Source: Mesorhabditis belari (Eukaryota > Nematoda > Chromadorea > Rhabditida > Rhabditidae). From it: a DNA stretch of 64,000 bases. Numbering within the stretch: the first letter of the stretch is position 1; each line of letters opens with the position of its first letter. Made by a program: the position numbers and the translations under genes. The notes beneath the pieces were generated by a model. The model was not told where the DNA came from. It did not search any database and saw only the letters and a program-made list of their open reading frames with translations. Below, in pieces: positions 20,061-32,370 of this stretch. The stretch is taken from assembly GCA_958450365.1 (NCBI GenBank), contig CAUEEP010000890.1, forward strand, positions 266,501 to 330,500, read 5' to 3'.

Positions 20061-21405
20061 AAAAAAAAGTAAATAAAAGCAAATAGTAAGTCAGTTAGTT
20101 AGTTTCCTAGTAAGTTTAGCATAGGTTTTTAGGCCAGATCTTCAGTCAGTATCTTAGTTTTTCAGTTTTTCTTTTACACAAATAATCAATCAGAGCCAGT
20201 CAAACAGTCTTCAGCTACAGAGATAGTAAATCTATTTTGTACAAATGTGTCTAGCAAAGCGGAACTTAGTGTACACCATGAACACACTGAAAGGTTGAAA
20301 AGCGAAGCGAAGCGGTTGAAAGAGGTTGAAAAGCTGAAAAGCTTAAAAGAATCCAAGTCAGACTTTGAATTGCCTTCAAGAAGCTTCAAACAAGAAGAAG
20401 TTTTGGTGAATTCTTTGTGAATCTCGATTCTCCACAACACCGTTAAATCTTTTCAGAAAACGATTTCATTCAAAAATTTCCCCATAAAATTTCCGTGATC
20501 ACTGAATAGGAAATCATTTTTGCTGTAAAATAAAGATCATTTCAGTATTTAAATATTTTTCCTATCCATTATTTGTTTTTCCCCAATTAATTATGTATGG
20601 GTACAGCTTATAAAGAAAATCTCTCAAATTTTTCAAATTCTCTTCTAAATTTTAATCCTCTTTGTGGGAGTAAAAAGGAAAAAGTGAAGAAAAAGGATGG
20701 ATTTTCGATCCGGAACTCAATCAAAGCAGAATTTTTGAGTACATAAAACAAAAAAAAAAAGATAGACAATGAATTTTGATGATTTTATGAGTGGCGTTTG
20801 ATGGATTTGAGCAATTTCGAACTTGACTTTCACATTTTTTCATTCTTTTATCAAAAACTTTCAATTTCGCAAAGTGAGTAATATTTGAAATTCGAAATTC
20901 GAAAATTTGAACCTTAACTTCTCCCACAGCATTTGAATAAGGAGTGGGAAAATTTGAAATAACCAAAACAAAATAAATGATTTGTTTTTGAGGAGGAAAA
21001 TGAATCCAAAAAAACGTTCCATTTTGAGATCAAAGTTTACCAATTTGCTTAGAAGATAGGCTAAAGTTTAGAGAGTTTTCTTTTCATTTCAAACACAATT
21101 CAATGCCAATTTTGACTTAAGAAGCTCACAAAGTGTTCCCAAACATTTTCTCAGACCCGAGCCAGAGGGAAGATCAAAATCAGTCATCAGTCAAAGAAAT
21201 CAGAATCAGTCAAAGGTCCTAGGCTAGACTAGAATGATCTTATTCTAGACCTGAAAAAGGATCCGACGAAAGTCAGGCTTAAATATGGCTTTTTGATTCT
21301 TTCTAGCCTTTCCTTGTACGACTCTAGTTTCCAATCCGAACCTTAAACCTCTTTTTTGCCTTGTCTGGCTGGTTAGAGATCCTAGAGTCGGGACAAAATG
21401 GAAAT

Positions 21406-21480
21406 TGGCCGAGGAGGGGATTGAACCAGAGATCTTTGGACCCGATAGCTTTAGCGATGCGCCACGTCTCTAGTTGGCTC
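21406..21480 (-). tRNA. tRNA-like relic in copy A
   Basis: On the minus strand tggcgcatcgctaaagc (A-box-like) precedes ggttcaatcccc (B-box). The T-stem and acceptor stem do not pair, so this is a tRNA-derived relic. Equivalent copies lie in B and C2. Confidence 0.45.
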
Positions 21481-23298
21481 CGGTGCAAAAAATGAACTTA
21501 AGTAAAGAGGCTTAAAAATTGTAACCAAGATATCTCTGTGTTTTGTTAATGATTTCTGCAAAAAAAATCCTTTTGGGAAAACAGTTCTTTTGCAAAATTA
21601 GTTACAAATTGGGGAATTTTTTGCCTTTTTTAGTCTAGGGTTACGGTAGTGTTTCTATTGTTTAGAAGTTACGAGTATTTGGTTGGGGTTACGGTTTGGG
21701 TAGTTTTTTGGCTGGATATGGAATGGATACGGTAGCTGTTCCACCTTGAAAGAGTACAGTATTATAGCCGGATTGAATCACTCATCTTTCCACAGATTTT
21801 CGACTCTTGGGAGGATAAGATTGAGTTTCAACTCTTCAGAGGATACGGTAGATCTTCTAGCCGGGTTACGGTAAAGCTTTCATCTTTCAGGGATCACAAT
21901 GGAATTCCTTTGACAGCTTACGGTAACCTTTAGATCACAGTGAATTTCCAAATCCCCTTCCAATGCAAACCATAGTTCACCGCCTAGCATTTGTATCGAA
22001 AACGGAAAAAAAAGTTGATCTCATTTTTTGCTATTTTCCCCATCCACCTTCACATTCTTTCCATTCTTTTGTGACTTGTGAACGCGGAAATTAGAGGTTT
22101 CCCCCGGAAAAACGCAATCACAATTTCCTTGCGAACCCCAAAAAAAATCATCTAGTCATTGTAGTCAGACTCTAGTCAAATATTGCGATTTTTCTAGCTT
22201 TTGCAATAATCCATAGGTGTAAAAAGTAATTTATTTTGCTATAAATGTGCATAGACTTATCGAAATTACGTGATTTTATTGCAAATCGATAGAAAACTTT
22301 CTCCCGCTCCGAATGATCAAAAAAGGATGAAAATTGGATAAGTTTTGGAAAAGTTATAGCCAAAAACACTTGTATAACTATGGAGTTGATGGAGTTTCCG
22401 AAATCGCACATTTTTCAGTCACAAAACCCCCACATTTCTTAGCGTGGTTGAAGGGATTATTCATTCAAAGATTCACCTGAAAAATTACAAAGTTTAGCCC
22501 ATTTTGTACGCGTGAATTTCAAGGCCAAAACACAAAAGTTGGGTTGAGAAAGAAAAAAGTACCAAGAATGTACCAAGAATTTCCCATTTTCTGATGTGAT
22601 TTTTTAAATTAGATCTGGGAGTTTTTCAATGTTTTTTTTTCAGATTTTACAGTAGTGATAAGCAGCTGTTCGTGCTTGATTTGCAGTTTTTTTATTCGCT
22701 CAAAAAATTCCCGTACTTTCCCCCAAAATTCCTCCTTTTTAAGCAATAAAAACTACTCAAAAAACATCGAAAATTTAGCTATTTTTGATTAATTTTACTT
22801 GTTGTAATGTAAATTCTAAGAATTTCTAACAATTTCTAACAATTTCTAAAAACTTCTAACAATTCCTTCAAATATCTAGACTTCTCATGTAGAAAAGAGG
22901 CTTTTCCCCTCGAGAAATCTCTTCGAAGTGCAACCAATTTGGTAAGTACAAAATACGGGGGAAACACTGAGTTTTGATGTGTTGTGGATACTGATTTGGA
23001 AAGCACACAGCTGGCTAATGAGATTTCTATGCTTTCCATGTCTTGGCTAAAGCTTAAAAGGCTTTAAAGTAATAGTGTCTTTTTATTAGTTTAAAGTATC
23101 AGAGTTCAAAGTGTCAGAGTTCTTAGTCAGGATTGTAAAAGATCAACTTGCTCTAACCCTAGACATGCTAGGTTTGGGTAAAGCCAACCAGAAAATCCCT
23201 TGAAACTTCAAATCCTACTTATCAGCCATTTTCAGAAGTTTCAGCTGAGCTGAGCAGCAAGCTAGCCTACTTAAGGTATTGCCGCGGCTGAGTCGGTC

Positions 23299-23326
23299 TG
23301 CCCCGGTGGCCTAGTGGATAGTGTTA
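23299..23326 (+). tRNA. tRNA-like A-box fragment in copy A
   Basis: ccccggtggcctagtggatag looks like the first third of a tRNA and is cut off at tgttaatgtttta. The same truncated piece is in B (29580-29607) and C2 (44633-44661), so truncation predates the duplication. Confidence 0.4.
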
Positions 23327-23942
23327 ATGTTTTAATTGGACAATAAAGCCAGACAAGCATCACTCAACCAGAACAGTAAACAATGACGCAAAAAGCTATT
23401 AAAGTTATTAAGCTCTTCTTGACCGGTTTCTTTAATTGAAAAAGTCAACAAAAGAACCAATTGCACTTTGTTTTTGGTGAATTTCTCGAAAATTGCCCGA
23501 CCATTTGATTTTTGCCTAAAAACGACTAAAATAGAACAAAATCAATTGAAAATAATCGCGTTACGCAATTCGAGAATTTAACACCGAAATGAAAATGTTC
23601 AAATCAAGAAATTGTCATCTCGAAAAGTATTGTCCATATTTCACAAATGAAATTGAAAATCATTTTTCAATCATTTTCAATTTTTGCGAAAGTTTCGATG
23701 ACAAATTCTTTGTCTACCATGATTAGAAACGTTTTTTCTTTTTAAGAAGTTTCCATTTTCAAATCAAAACAGTCTATTTGTGGGCGAGGATTAGCGCCAA
23801 AGCTGACAAAAAGTCACTTTGAATGATTGGGGCATCTTTTTGCTTTCTTTGGTCAAAGGAGAACTTGTCCTCTACAAGATGGGAGGATCTTCTTTTCTGG
23901 AATCCCGATCTTTTTTCTTTTCTTTGAAAATCCACGAATGGG

Positions 23943-23964
23943 CGGGGTGTTTGCTGTATAAAAG
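23943..23964 (+). promoter_or_regulatory. Promoter-like GC box plus TATA, copy A
   Basis: A ggcggg-rich run is followed 14 bp later by tataaaag (23957-23964), preserved in B, C2 and D. A start would fall near 23990. No ORF with clear coding character begins just downstream; the secreted protein gene starts 0.8 kb further on. It may drive a non-coding or 5' leader exon. Confidence 0.35.
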
Positions 23965-24536
23965 AGTACAAGAAAGCGTGGAGATTGCCATTCTTTGGTT
24001 TTGGATTCAGCCAAATCTTCACTTCATTCAATCCAGGATTGGCTGTCCTTTTGAGGTGACTAGAGCTGAGTCTAGACTACTGTAGTCGAAGCTTTCTTCC
24101 TTTCAACATTTTCTAGTTGCAGTTATTCTTTGGACAAATGAAGTTGTTTGCTTCACTGATTTGCAGGATTGACTGTCAGTTTAAGAAATGGCTGAGCCTA
24201 AGCCTAAGCAAAAAAACTATTGTGGCTAGACTACAGTAACTTTGTTTGCTAAGGCTTATTCGTTCCCTTTGAGTCTCCCTGATCCATAATTTCTTTCGGG
24301 AACTGTTCTAGTGTTTTCTTTGTTAAATGTAACTGGGTACTGTCGTTATCCTGTAGATTTACTGAGTACTGGGCTTTATTTGACCAATCGCATTTGACCC
24401 GTTCAGGGGATCTTTGTATTATTCGCTTTTATGACTACAGATTCCTTATTTTTTGACCAGGGGGTGTGACCAGAAAAGTATGGTATCGGAAAAAAAGAGG
24501 CGGTTTCCCTCTCGAGTAATTTCCGGTATATAGGTC

Positions 24537-24542
24537 GATCTT
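24537..24542 (+). promoter_or_regulatory. TATATA upstream of secreted-protein gene, copy A
   Basis: tatata within ttccggtatataggtcg, about 250 bp upstream of the start codon. C1 (40288-40293) and D (52647-52652) have the same box; B and C2 read tattta instead. Confidence 0.4.
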
Positions 24543-24788
24543 TTCCCTATTTCTTTCCCAAATTCTGAACGCCGGATTTCACTTTTCAAAATCTAGACTC
24601 CTTCTTCACTCTTTGCTACAGTGCCATTTTGCATTAAGCATTACTTCTTGCAATTCTCAAGTTATAATCCACATTTTCTCGAAAGATTGGACTTTATCTT
24701 TTGCAAAAACTTCTGCTTTTGAACGTTTTTTTGTGTCTTCCTTTTCCAAATTTCCCACTCATCCGCCAAATTTCCAGATTTTCCAGCA

Positions 24789-25513
24789 ATGTCCGGACTC
24801 CAAATTTTCCTCTTTTCACTCATTTTCGTCGCTCTCTTCCAATCGAGCAATTGGTGAGTAAATGGAGATTTTGAAGGAAACCAGAGCTGGCATACTTGCC
24901 TTTTAAGTATTTTCCTATTAGCTAGCTATAGTTTTATTCATTTTTCTAATTCCAGCAAACCATCCCATCATCACAAACGCGCAGTCCAATCATCAAGCTC
25001 GGAAGAATCGAAATCAGAAGAGAATCAAATCTCCCAGTTCAAAATCGTTCACCCAATCCCAACAATTTACGACCGAATGTGCTTCTTCTCGAGTCTCGGA
25101 TGTCTTTTGCCAAAAGGTAGATTTTTAAATGAATTCATTTATCTTACGGAAATCTCTTTCTTGACAGTTCCTTCATTTCTTTATCATTCAAGAAGGCTAT
25201 GATAGTCATTGATAGGTTTGATAGGTAGATAGGTAGATTTTTAACAACTTTTCCTTGCCAACTCCTTCATTTTATCAGCTCATTGATACTAAATAAGGCT
25301 AAGATAAACTGGATCAAACTTAACCCAACTCCAGCTGTTAACCGGCTGATAATCGGATTTGATCTATACTTTACTCATCTCCAATTTCTAGGCGCTGAGG
25401 TCCCGAGATTCCATGTGATTCGCTCTACAGATGCCCATCAACCGAGCAAACCCCGTCACAACCGTACTCACCAAAAAACCCGACGACGTGCTCCAGTTGA
25501 CAGCCAGTTCTAA
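24789..25513 (+). CDS. Two-cysteine secreted peptide-precursor-like gene, copy A
   Basis: Three exons: 24789-24853, 24956-25116 and 25392-25513, giving 115 residues. Introns are 102 and 275 bp with GTGAGT...CCAG and GTAGAT...CTAG borders. Residues 1-21 (MSGLQIFLFSLIFVALFQSS, N) form a signal peptide. After C22 come KPSHHHKR (dibasic site 29-30), a Ser/Glu-rich spacer (34-46), the core RMCFFSSLGCLLPKG (62-76) with C64 and C71, and a basic tail with RRR at 106-108, ending PVDSQF. TTTTCCAG lies 2 bp before the ATG, a good trans-splice or cis acceptor. An AATAAA is at 25874-25879. The C-x6-C core with aromatic-Phe resembles allatostatin-C-type rings (inference). The frame is fully intact. Confidence 0.82.
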
Positions 25514-25930
25514 ACTGAATTCAAACAAAATCCTTCACATTTCCAACTTCTTTCCTTAAAATCATCAATCAAATAGCCTCCTTGTTAAGCTTACTCACTT
25601 CCAAGCCTAATTCGTGAGTCCAACATCATTCATTTCAATCTGTGTCTGCCCATCTTATTCCAATTTGCCTTAAACAAAGTGCCCATTCCTCCTTTCGTCC
25701 AATTTTACAATCTACTTTAATCAGATTGTTATTTTCTTCTAGAGCATTGCCATTTGTACTTGCACGGGTTTTTTTATACTTTTCCGATTCCGCTCAAAGA
25801 AAAGTGATGTTTTTGTGATCGTCGATGTTTTGAAATGAAAAAAAAAACCGTTGATTTATGTACTTTGTCTGTAAATAAATGTGTATTTGATCTATTTTCA
25901 AAGATTCAAAGCACAGTAATTACAAGGAAT

Positions 25931-26309
25931 TCGGGTTTTGCTGAACAAAAATAACGGTAATCCATATCTCCAAAAGTCAACGAGGACCTATAAGTGCCTA
26001 TTTTTTCTGTAAGCAGGATCAATTCTTATTTTTTTTGAGAAGCTTGTAAGAGGCCATAGTAAAAGATCAATTTGTTTCTTTGAACTCAAAAAATTCGTAA
26101 CAAGAATTGCTGTCTTTTGACGAAAGCATGGAGCTATTACTTGTCGAAATACACATTTTAAACCATTCACAATCAATTTTTGCATTACAGTCCGTTCTTT
26201 GGAGTGTATTGGAGTGTTTTGGAGTGTATTGGAGTCCGTGTAGCTCATAAAGGAAAGCTTTACAAGTTGGAATCGACTTTATTGATTAGAAATAGGTTCA
26301 TCTGGTCTA
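25931..26309. repeat. Class I 3' flank of copy A
   Basis: Matches, inverted, the flanks of C1 (38398-38970) and D (50905-51410). It includes a short 10-bp run of ggagtgtatt units at 26200-26237, which is longer in C1. B and C2 have a different 3' flank. The 86-codon minus frame here is not conserved between copies. Confidence 0.8.
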
Positions 26310-26720
26310 GCTGGCTAAACTCGCGCTTAAAAAAGTAAATTTGAGCGTTAAAACCTATCTAGTTGTTGCCACTTCAACTAAACTAAAAGAAATAATATAA
26401 ACTATTGTATAAACTATGTAGAATGGTTTCTAATTTTAAATCAAATCAGCCTAGGCATTACTTATGATCTCTTAAAGACAGGGACAGAAAATCCATTTCA
26501 AACTATGATTCAAGTCAACAAGTTCCTTAGAAGTTCTTTAGAATCTCTTAGAATTTTTATTAGAATTGACCTATCTTTAGAAAAACAAGCATAGATCAAT
26601 AAAACTAGTTCTAGAATAAGATCAGGATGTGTCCAAAGTTTGTTTTTTTAGCTGTTTGTTAGCTGGGTTAGTTCAGATCAAAGATGACAGAACAAAGTAA
26701 CTCTCATTAACCTGTCGTCC
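26310..26720 (-). repeat. Repeat S1 arm, inverted
   Basis: Reverse complement of the 34010-34690 region, including gttgccacttcaactaaact at its outer part. It joins directly to the truncated IR/DR transposon at about 26720. Confidence 0.8.
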
Positions 26721-26721
26721 G

Positions 26722-27251
26722 TGTCGTCCAACTTCGGTAGGTCTGTGCAAAGTCAAGACGCTGCTTCTGGTCCTCAGAATTTATCAGAGGTTTACGGGCA
26801 GCCCTTCTTGCATATAATGCACCATGATAATCGTCGTCTGATCATTTCCGGTGATATAACCTTGTTAAATTGATCCCTCATCATTTGGCTTCCATCGGTT
26901 GGTGTTTTGTTAGGATCGTTTTTCACCATTTGGATCACGGCTCGATCTTCTTTTGTGGTTGTGATTGGTCGTCGGCCACTCTTGAGGCCTCGATGAAGGT
27001 TTCGGTCGACTTTTGATTGAGAAAAAATGCGGCGCACCGTCCTTATCGAGCAATTGAACAGGTTGGCCACATCCTTTTCCCGCATCGCATTTTCCCGGGC
27101 CTTGGCGATTCGGAGCTTCTTCGGAGTGTCAAGATGTTTCTTGCCAGCCATCTAAATAATAAAATAAAATACATTTAATGTTCATAGAACGCGAAAATAA
27201 AAAGAATAATCAAGGAAAACATCAATGGGACAATACTTTTGTGGATCACTG
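26722..27251 (-). mobile_element. Truncated IR/DR Tc1 element
   Basis: Reverse-oriented sister of the element at 47466. It keeps one end (cagtgatccacaaaagtatt, minus strand) and the N-terminal transposase (26792-27151, MAGKKHLDTPKKLRIAKARE on). The terminal repeat is shortened by a deletion between the two direct-repeat sites. The coding part is cut after about 140 codons, with frame damage near 26815. Where the 47466 copy has TGA after CGAAGT, this copy has TGG (Trp). The outer flank, TATGTATGGGT, is the same as at the 47466 copy. Confidence 0.88.
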
Positions 27252-27997
27252 TATGTATGGGTACAGCTTATAAAGAAAATTTTCTTCTATATTTTAATCC
27301 TCTTTGTGGGCGGAAAAAGGAAAAAGTGAAGAAAAAGGATGGATTTTCGATTCGGAACTCAATCAAAGCAGAATTTTTTGAGTACAGAAAACAAAAAAAG
27401 ATAGACAGTGAATTTTGATGATTTTATGAGTGAGGTTTGATGAATTTAAGCAATTTCGAACCTGACTTTCACATTTTTTTCATCAAAAACTTTCAATTCC
27501 GCGAAGCGAGTAATATTTTAAATTCGAAAATTTGAACCTAAACTTCTCTCACAGCCTTTGAATAAGAGTGGGAAAGTTTGAAGCAAGCAAAACAAAATAA
27601 ATGATTTGTTTTTGAGGAGGAAAATGAATCCAAAAAAAAGTTCCATTTTGAGACCAAAGTTTACCAATTTGCTTAGATGATAGGCTAAAGTTTAGAGAGT
27701 TTTCTTTTCATTTCAAACACAATTCAATGCCAATTTTGACTTAAGAAGCTCACAAAGTGTTCCCAAACATTTTCTCAGACCCGAGCCCGAGGGAAGATCA
27801 AAATCAGTCAAGGGTCCTAGGCTAGACTAGAATGATCTTATTCTAAGCCTAAAAAAGACGAAAGTCAGGCTTAGATATGGCTTTTTGATTCTTCCTAGCC
27901 TTTCCTTGCACAACTCTAGTTTCTAAGCCGAAGCTTAAACCTCTGTTTTGCCTTGTCTAGCTGGCTAGAGATCCTAGAGTCGGGACAAAACAGAAGT

Positions 27998-28074
27998 TGA
28001 CCGAGAAGGGGATTGAACCAGAGATCTTTGGACCCGATAGCTTTAGCGATGCGCCATGCCTCTAGTTGGCTCCG
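27998..28074 (-). tRNA. tRNA-like relic in copy B
   Basis: Equivalent of the 21406-21480 relic, with A-box-like and ggttcaatcccc B-box on the minus strand and a few substitutions. Not a plausible functional tRNA. Confidence 0.4.
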
Positions 28075-30223
28075 TTGCAAAAAATGAACTTAAGTAAAGA
28101 GGCTTAAAACTTGTCACCAAGATATCTCTGTGTTTTGTTAATGATTTCTGCAAAAAATTATTTTTTCATTAAAAATCCTTTTGGGAAATCAGTTCTTTTG
28201 CAAAATTAGCTACAAATTGGGGAATGTTTTGCTTTTTTTAGTCTAGGGTTCCGGTAGTGTTTCTATTGTTTAGAAGTTACGAGTATTTGGTTGGGGTTAC
28301 GGTTTGGGTAGTTTTTTGGCTGGATATGGAATGGATACGGTAGCTGTTCCACCTTGAAAGAGTACAGTATTATAGCCGGATTGAATCACTCATCTTTCCA
28401 CAGATTTTCGACTCTTGGGAGGATAAGATAGAGTTTCAACTCTTCAGAGGATACGGTAGATCTTCTAGCCGGGTTAAGGTAAAGCTTTCATCTTTCAGGG
28501 ATCACAATGGATTTCCTTTGATAGCTTACGGCAACCATTGAACCCTTTAGATGACAGTGAATTTCTAAATCCCCTTCCAATGCAAACCATAGTTCACCGC
28601 CTAGCATTTGTATCGAAAACGGAAAAAAAAGTTGATCTCATTTTTTGCTATTTTCCCCATCCACCTTCACATTCTTTCCATTCTTTCCATTCTTTTGTGA
28701 CTTGTGAACGCGGAAATTAAATGTTTCCCCCGGAAAAAACGCGAACACAATTCCCTCGCAAGCCCGAAAAAAAATCATCTAGTCATTGTAGTCAAATTCT
28801 AGTCAAATATTGCAATTTTTCTAGCTTTTGCAATAATCCATAGGTGTACAAAGTAATTTTTTTTCTCTAACTTTGCATAGACCTCCCGAAATTACGTGAT
28901 TTCGATGTCAATTGATAGAAAACTTTCTCCCGCATCGAATGAGCACAAAAGCATGAAAATTGGATAAGTTCGTGTGTTCGTGCTTGATTTGTGGTTTTTT
29001 ATTCCCCAAAAAAATCCCGTACTTTTCGCCCCAAAATTCCTCCTTTTTAAGCAATAAAAACTACTCAAAAAAACACCGAAAATTTAGCTATTTTTGATTA
29101 ATTTTACTTGTTGTAATGTAATTTCTAACAATTTCTTCAAATACCTAGACTTTTCACGTAGAAAAGAGGCTTTTCCCCTCGAGAAATCTCTTCGAAGTGC
29201 AACCAATTTGGTAAGTACAAAATACGGGGGAAACACTGAGTTTTGATGTGTTGTGGATACGGAATTCGAAAGCACACAACTGGCTAATGAGATTTCTATG
29301 CTTTCCATGTCTTGGCTAAAGCTTAAAAGGCTTTAAAGTAATAGTGTCTTTTTATTAGTTTAAAGTATCAGAGTTCAAAGTGTCAGAGTTCTTAGTCAGG
29401 ATTGTAAAAGATCAACTTGCTCTAACCCTAGACATGCTAGGTTTGGGTAAAGCCAACCAGAAAATCCCTTGATACTTCAAATCCTACTTATCAGCCATTT
29501 TTGAGGTATAAGTCCAGAAGTTTCAGCTGAGCTGAGCAGCAAGCTAGCCTACTTAAGGTATTGCCGCGGCTGAGTCGGTCTGCCCCGGTGGCCTAGTGGA
29601 TAGTGTTAATGTTTTAATTGGACAATAAAGTCAGACAAGCATCACTCAACCAAAACAATAAACAAGGACGCAAAAAGCTATTAAAGCTATGAAGCTCTTC
29701 TTGACCGGTTTCTTTAATTGAAAAAGTCAACAAAAGAACCAATTGCACTCCGTTTTCGGTGAAATTCTCGAAATTTCCTCAATCACTTGATTTTTGCCTA
29801 AAAACGACTAAAATGGAACAAAATCAATTGAAAATAATCGCGTTACGCAATTCGAGAATTTAAAACCGAAATGAAAATGTTCAAATCCAGAAATTGCCAT
29901 CTCGAAAAGTATTGTCCATATTTTACGAATGAAATTAAAGATGATTTTTCAATCATTTTCAATTTTTATGTAAGTCTCGATGACAAATTCTTTGTCTACC
30001 ATGATTAGAAACGTTTTTTCTTTTTAAGAAGTTTCCATTTTCAAATCAAAACAGTCTATTTGTGGGCGAGGATTAGCGCCAAAGCTGACAAAAAGTCACT
30101 TTGAATGATTGGGGCATTTTTTGGCTTTCTTTGGTCAAAGAAGAGCTTGTCCTCTACAAGATGGGAGGATCTTCTTTTCTGGAATCCCGATCTTTTTTCT
30201 CTTCTTTGAAAATCCACGAATGG

Positions 30224-30247
30224 GCGGGCTGTTTGCTGTATAAAAGA
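30224..30247 (+). promoter_or_regulatory. Promoter-like GC box plus TATA, copy B
   Basis: gggcggg followed by tataaaag, as in copy A. Conservation across four copies is partly due to shared descent. Confidence 0.35.
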
Positions 30248-31308
30248 GTACAAGAAAGCGTGGAGATTGCCATTCTTTGGTTTTGGATTCAGCCAAATCT
30301 TCACTTCATTCAATCCAGGATTGGCTGTCCTTTTGAGGTGACTAGAGCTGAGTCTGGACTACTGTAGTCGAAGCTTTCTTTCTTTGAACATTTTCTAGTT
30401 GCAGTTATTCTTTGGACAAATTAAGTTGTTTGCTTCACTGATTTGCAGGATTGGCTGTCAGTTTATGAAATGGCTGAGCCTAAGCCTAAGCAAAAAACTA
30501 CTGTAGCTAGACTACAGTAACTTTCTTTGCTTATTCGCTTTTTCGTTTCCTTTCTGTCTCCCTGATCCCTAATTTCTTTCGGGAAGTGTTCTAGTGTTTT
30601 CTTTGTTAAATGCAACTGGGTACTGTCCTGTAGATTTACTGAGTACTGAGCTTTATTTGACCAATCGCATTTTGATTCGACTGGCTAATGAAGTTTCCCA
30701 AAATTTCCAGCTCACTTTCCAGAGAATTCCCACAAATCTACATTCATTTTTGCTCTCAGGAAAGTTGCCGATTGAATTAACCAAAATTCTTGCACTCCCC
30801 GGCTTCCAAAGGTTACAAATTACAAAGCAATCACGCTTGACCAAGGCAAAAATCCCCGCAATCGGCTTACTGTTACTTTTTCTGCTTAATCTTACTAGTA
30901 TTTTTGTTTCCCGTTCAGGGGATCTTTGGATTATTCACCTTTATGACTACATTTTTCTCCATTCGTTATTTTTTTTGACCGTGGGGGTGTGACCAGAAAA
31001 GTATGGTATCGGAAAAAGAGGCGGTTTCCCTCTCGAGGAATTTCCGGTATTTAGGCGGGTCTTTTCCCTATTTCTTTCCCAAATTCTGAACGCCGGATTT
31101 CACTTTTCAAAATCTAGACTCCTTCTTCAGACTCTTTGCTACAACGCCATTTTGAATTAAACATTACTTCTTGCAATTCTCAAGTTATAATCCACATTTT
31201 TTGTGCTTTATCTTTCGCAAAAACTTCTGCTTTTGACTACAAACATTTTTTTGTGTCTTCCTTTTCCAAATTTCCCACTCATCCGCCAAATTTCCAGACT
31301 TTCCAGCA

Positions 31309-31930
31309 ATGTCCGGACTCCAAATTTTCCTCTTTTCACTCATTTTCGTCGCTCTCTTCCAATCGAGCAATTGGTGAGTAAATGGAGATTTTGAAGGAAA
31401 CCAGAGCTGACATACTTACCTTTTAAGTATTTCCTATTAGCTAGCTATAGTTTTATTCACTTTTTCCCAATTTCAGCAAACCATCCCATCATCACAAACG
31501 CACAGGCCAATCATCAAGCTCGGAAGAATCGAAATCAGAAGAGAATCAAATCTCCCAGTTCAAAATCGTTCACCCAATCCCAACAATTTACGACCGAATG
31601 TGCTTCTTCTCGAGTCTCGGATGCCTTTTGCCGAAAGGTAGATTTTTAAATGAATTCATTTATCTTACGAAAGTCTCTCTATTCAGTTCTTCAGTTCTTT
31701 ACCAGATCATTGATAGTCAATAAGGCTTGATCAAACTTAACTCAACTCCAGCTGTTAACCGGCTGATAATCGAATTTCATCTACACTTTACACATCTCCA
31801 ATTTCTAGGCGCTGAGGTCCCGAGATTCCATGTGATTCGCTCTACAGATGCCCATCAACCGAGCAAACCCCGTCACCGCCGCACTCACCAAAAAACGCGA
31901 CGACGTGCTCCAATTGACAGCCAGTTCTAA
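31309..31930 (+). CDS. Two-cysteine secreted peptide-precursor-like gene, copy B
   Basis: Exons 31309-31373, 31477-31637 and 31809-31930; introns 103 and 171 bp. The product is 115 residues with the same signal peptide, KR site, C64-x6-C71 core and RRR tail. It differs from A at KRTGQ (A: KRAVQ), HRRTH (A: HNRTH) and API (A: APV). In the core TGT becomes TGC, which is silent. The second intron is about 100 bp shorter than in A. AATAAA is at 32340-32345. The upstream box is tattta (31048-31053), not tatata. The reading frame and splice sites are intact. Confidence 0.82.
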
Positions 31931-32370
31931 ACTGAATTCAACAAAACCCTTCACATTTCTAACTTGTTTCCTTAAGATCATTAATCAAATGACAGCCTTG
32001 TTAAGCTTATTCACTTCCAAGCCTAATTCTTGAGTCCAACATCATTCATTTCAAGCTGTGTCTTGCCATCTGAACCAGTTTGCCTTAGACAAAGTGCCCA
32101 GCTTTCCTCTAGTCCAATTTTACAATCTACTTCGATCCATTTGTTATTTTCTTCTAGAACATTGCCATTTTTACTTGATATTCAAAATATCTCATCTTTG
32201 TTTTAAAATTTCTCTAAAAAATCCACAACTTGTACGGGTTTTCTATCCTTTTCCGTTTTCCGCTCAAAGAAAAGTGATGTTTTTGTGTCGTGAAAAAGAC
32301 AAATGAAAAAAAATCGTTGATTTATGTACTTTGCCTGTAAATAAATATGTATTTGATCTATTTTCAAAGA

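Larger units (their letters stand above)
20180..25930 (+). repeat. Segmental duplication, copy A
   Basis: About 5.7 kb that recurs at 27252-32370 (B, direct), 41860-47464 plus 49125-49490 (C2, inverted), 38970-40330 (C1, inverted, partial) and 51410-54190 (D, inverted, partial). Contents in order: leader region, tRNA-like relic, TACGGTA-rich stretch, a truncated tRNA-like A-box, a GC-box plus TATA promoter-like site, and the 115-residue secreted protein gene. Copy A lacks about 250 bp present in B and C2 (equivalent to 30662-30910), with the joint near 24398. Confidence 0.93.
27252..32370 (+). repeat. Segmental duplication, copy B
   Basis: Direct repeat of A and inverted repeat of C2. It begins at the transposon target site (tatgtatgggtacagcttat). 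Identity to C2 looks higher than to A, and it shares with C2 the extra 250 bp at 30662-30910. It contains an intact secreted protein gene. Confidence 0.93.

Noticed and set aside
22836..23039. 67-codon minus frame starting MESIEISLASC, also at 29084-29308 and 44939-45142
   Set aside because: Open in three duplication copies, but the copies are closely related. The C-terminal parts differ, and the opposite strand carries a strong GTAAGT donor within it. No domain is seen.
23774..24085. Overlapping 85-88-codon frames on both strands, repeated in B, C2 and D
   Set aside because: Two opposite frames cannot both be explained by coding, and they cover a GC-box/TATA site. Treated as promoter-region shadow.
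30594..30992. 132-codon hydrophobic plus frame, mirrored at 43265-43663
   Set aside because: Present only in B and C2, which are near-identical; deleted in A and broken in D. Hydrophobicity reflects T-rich sequence.
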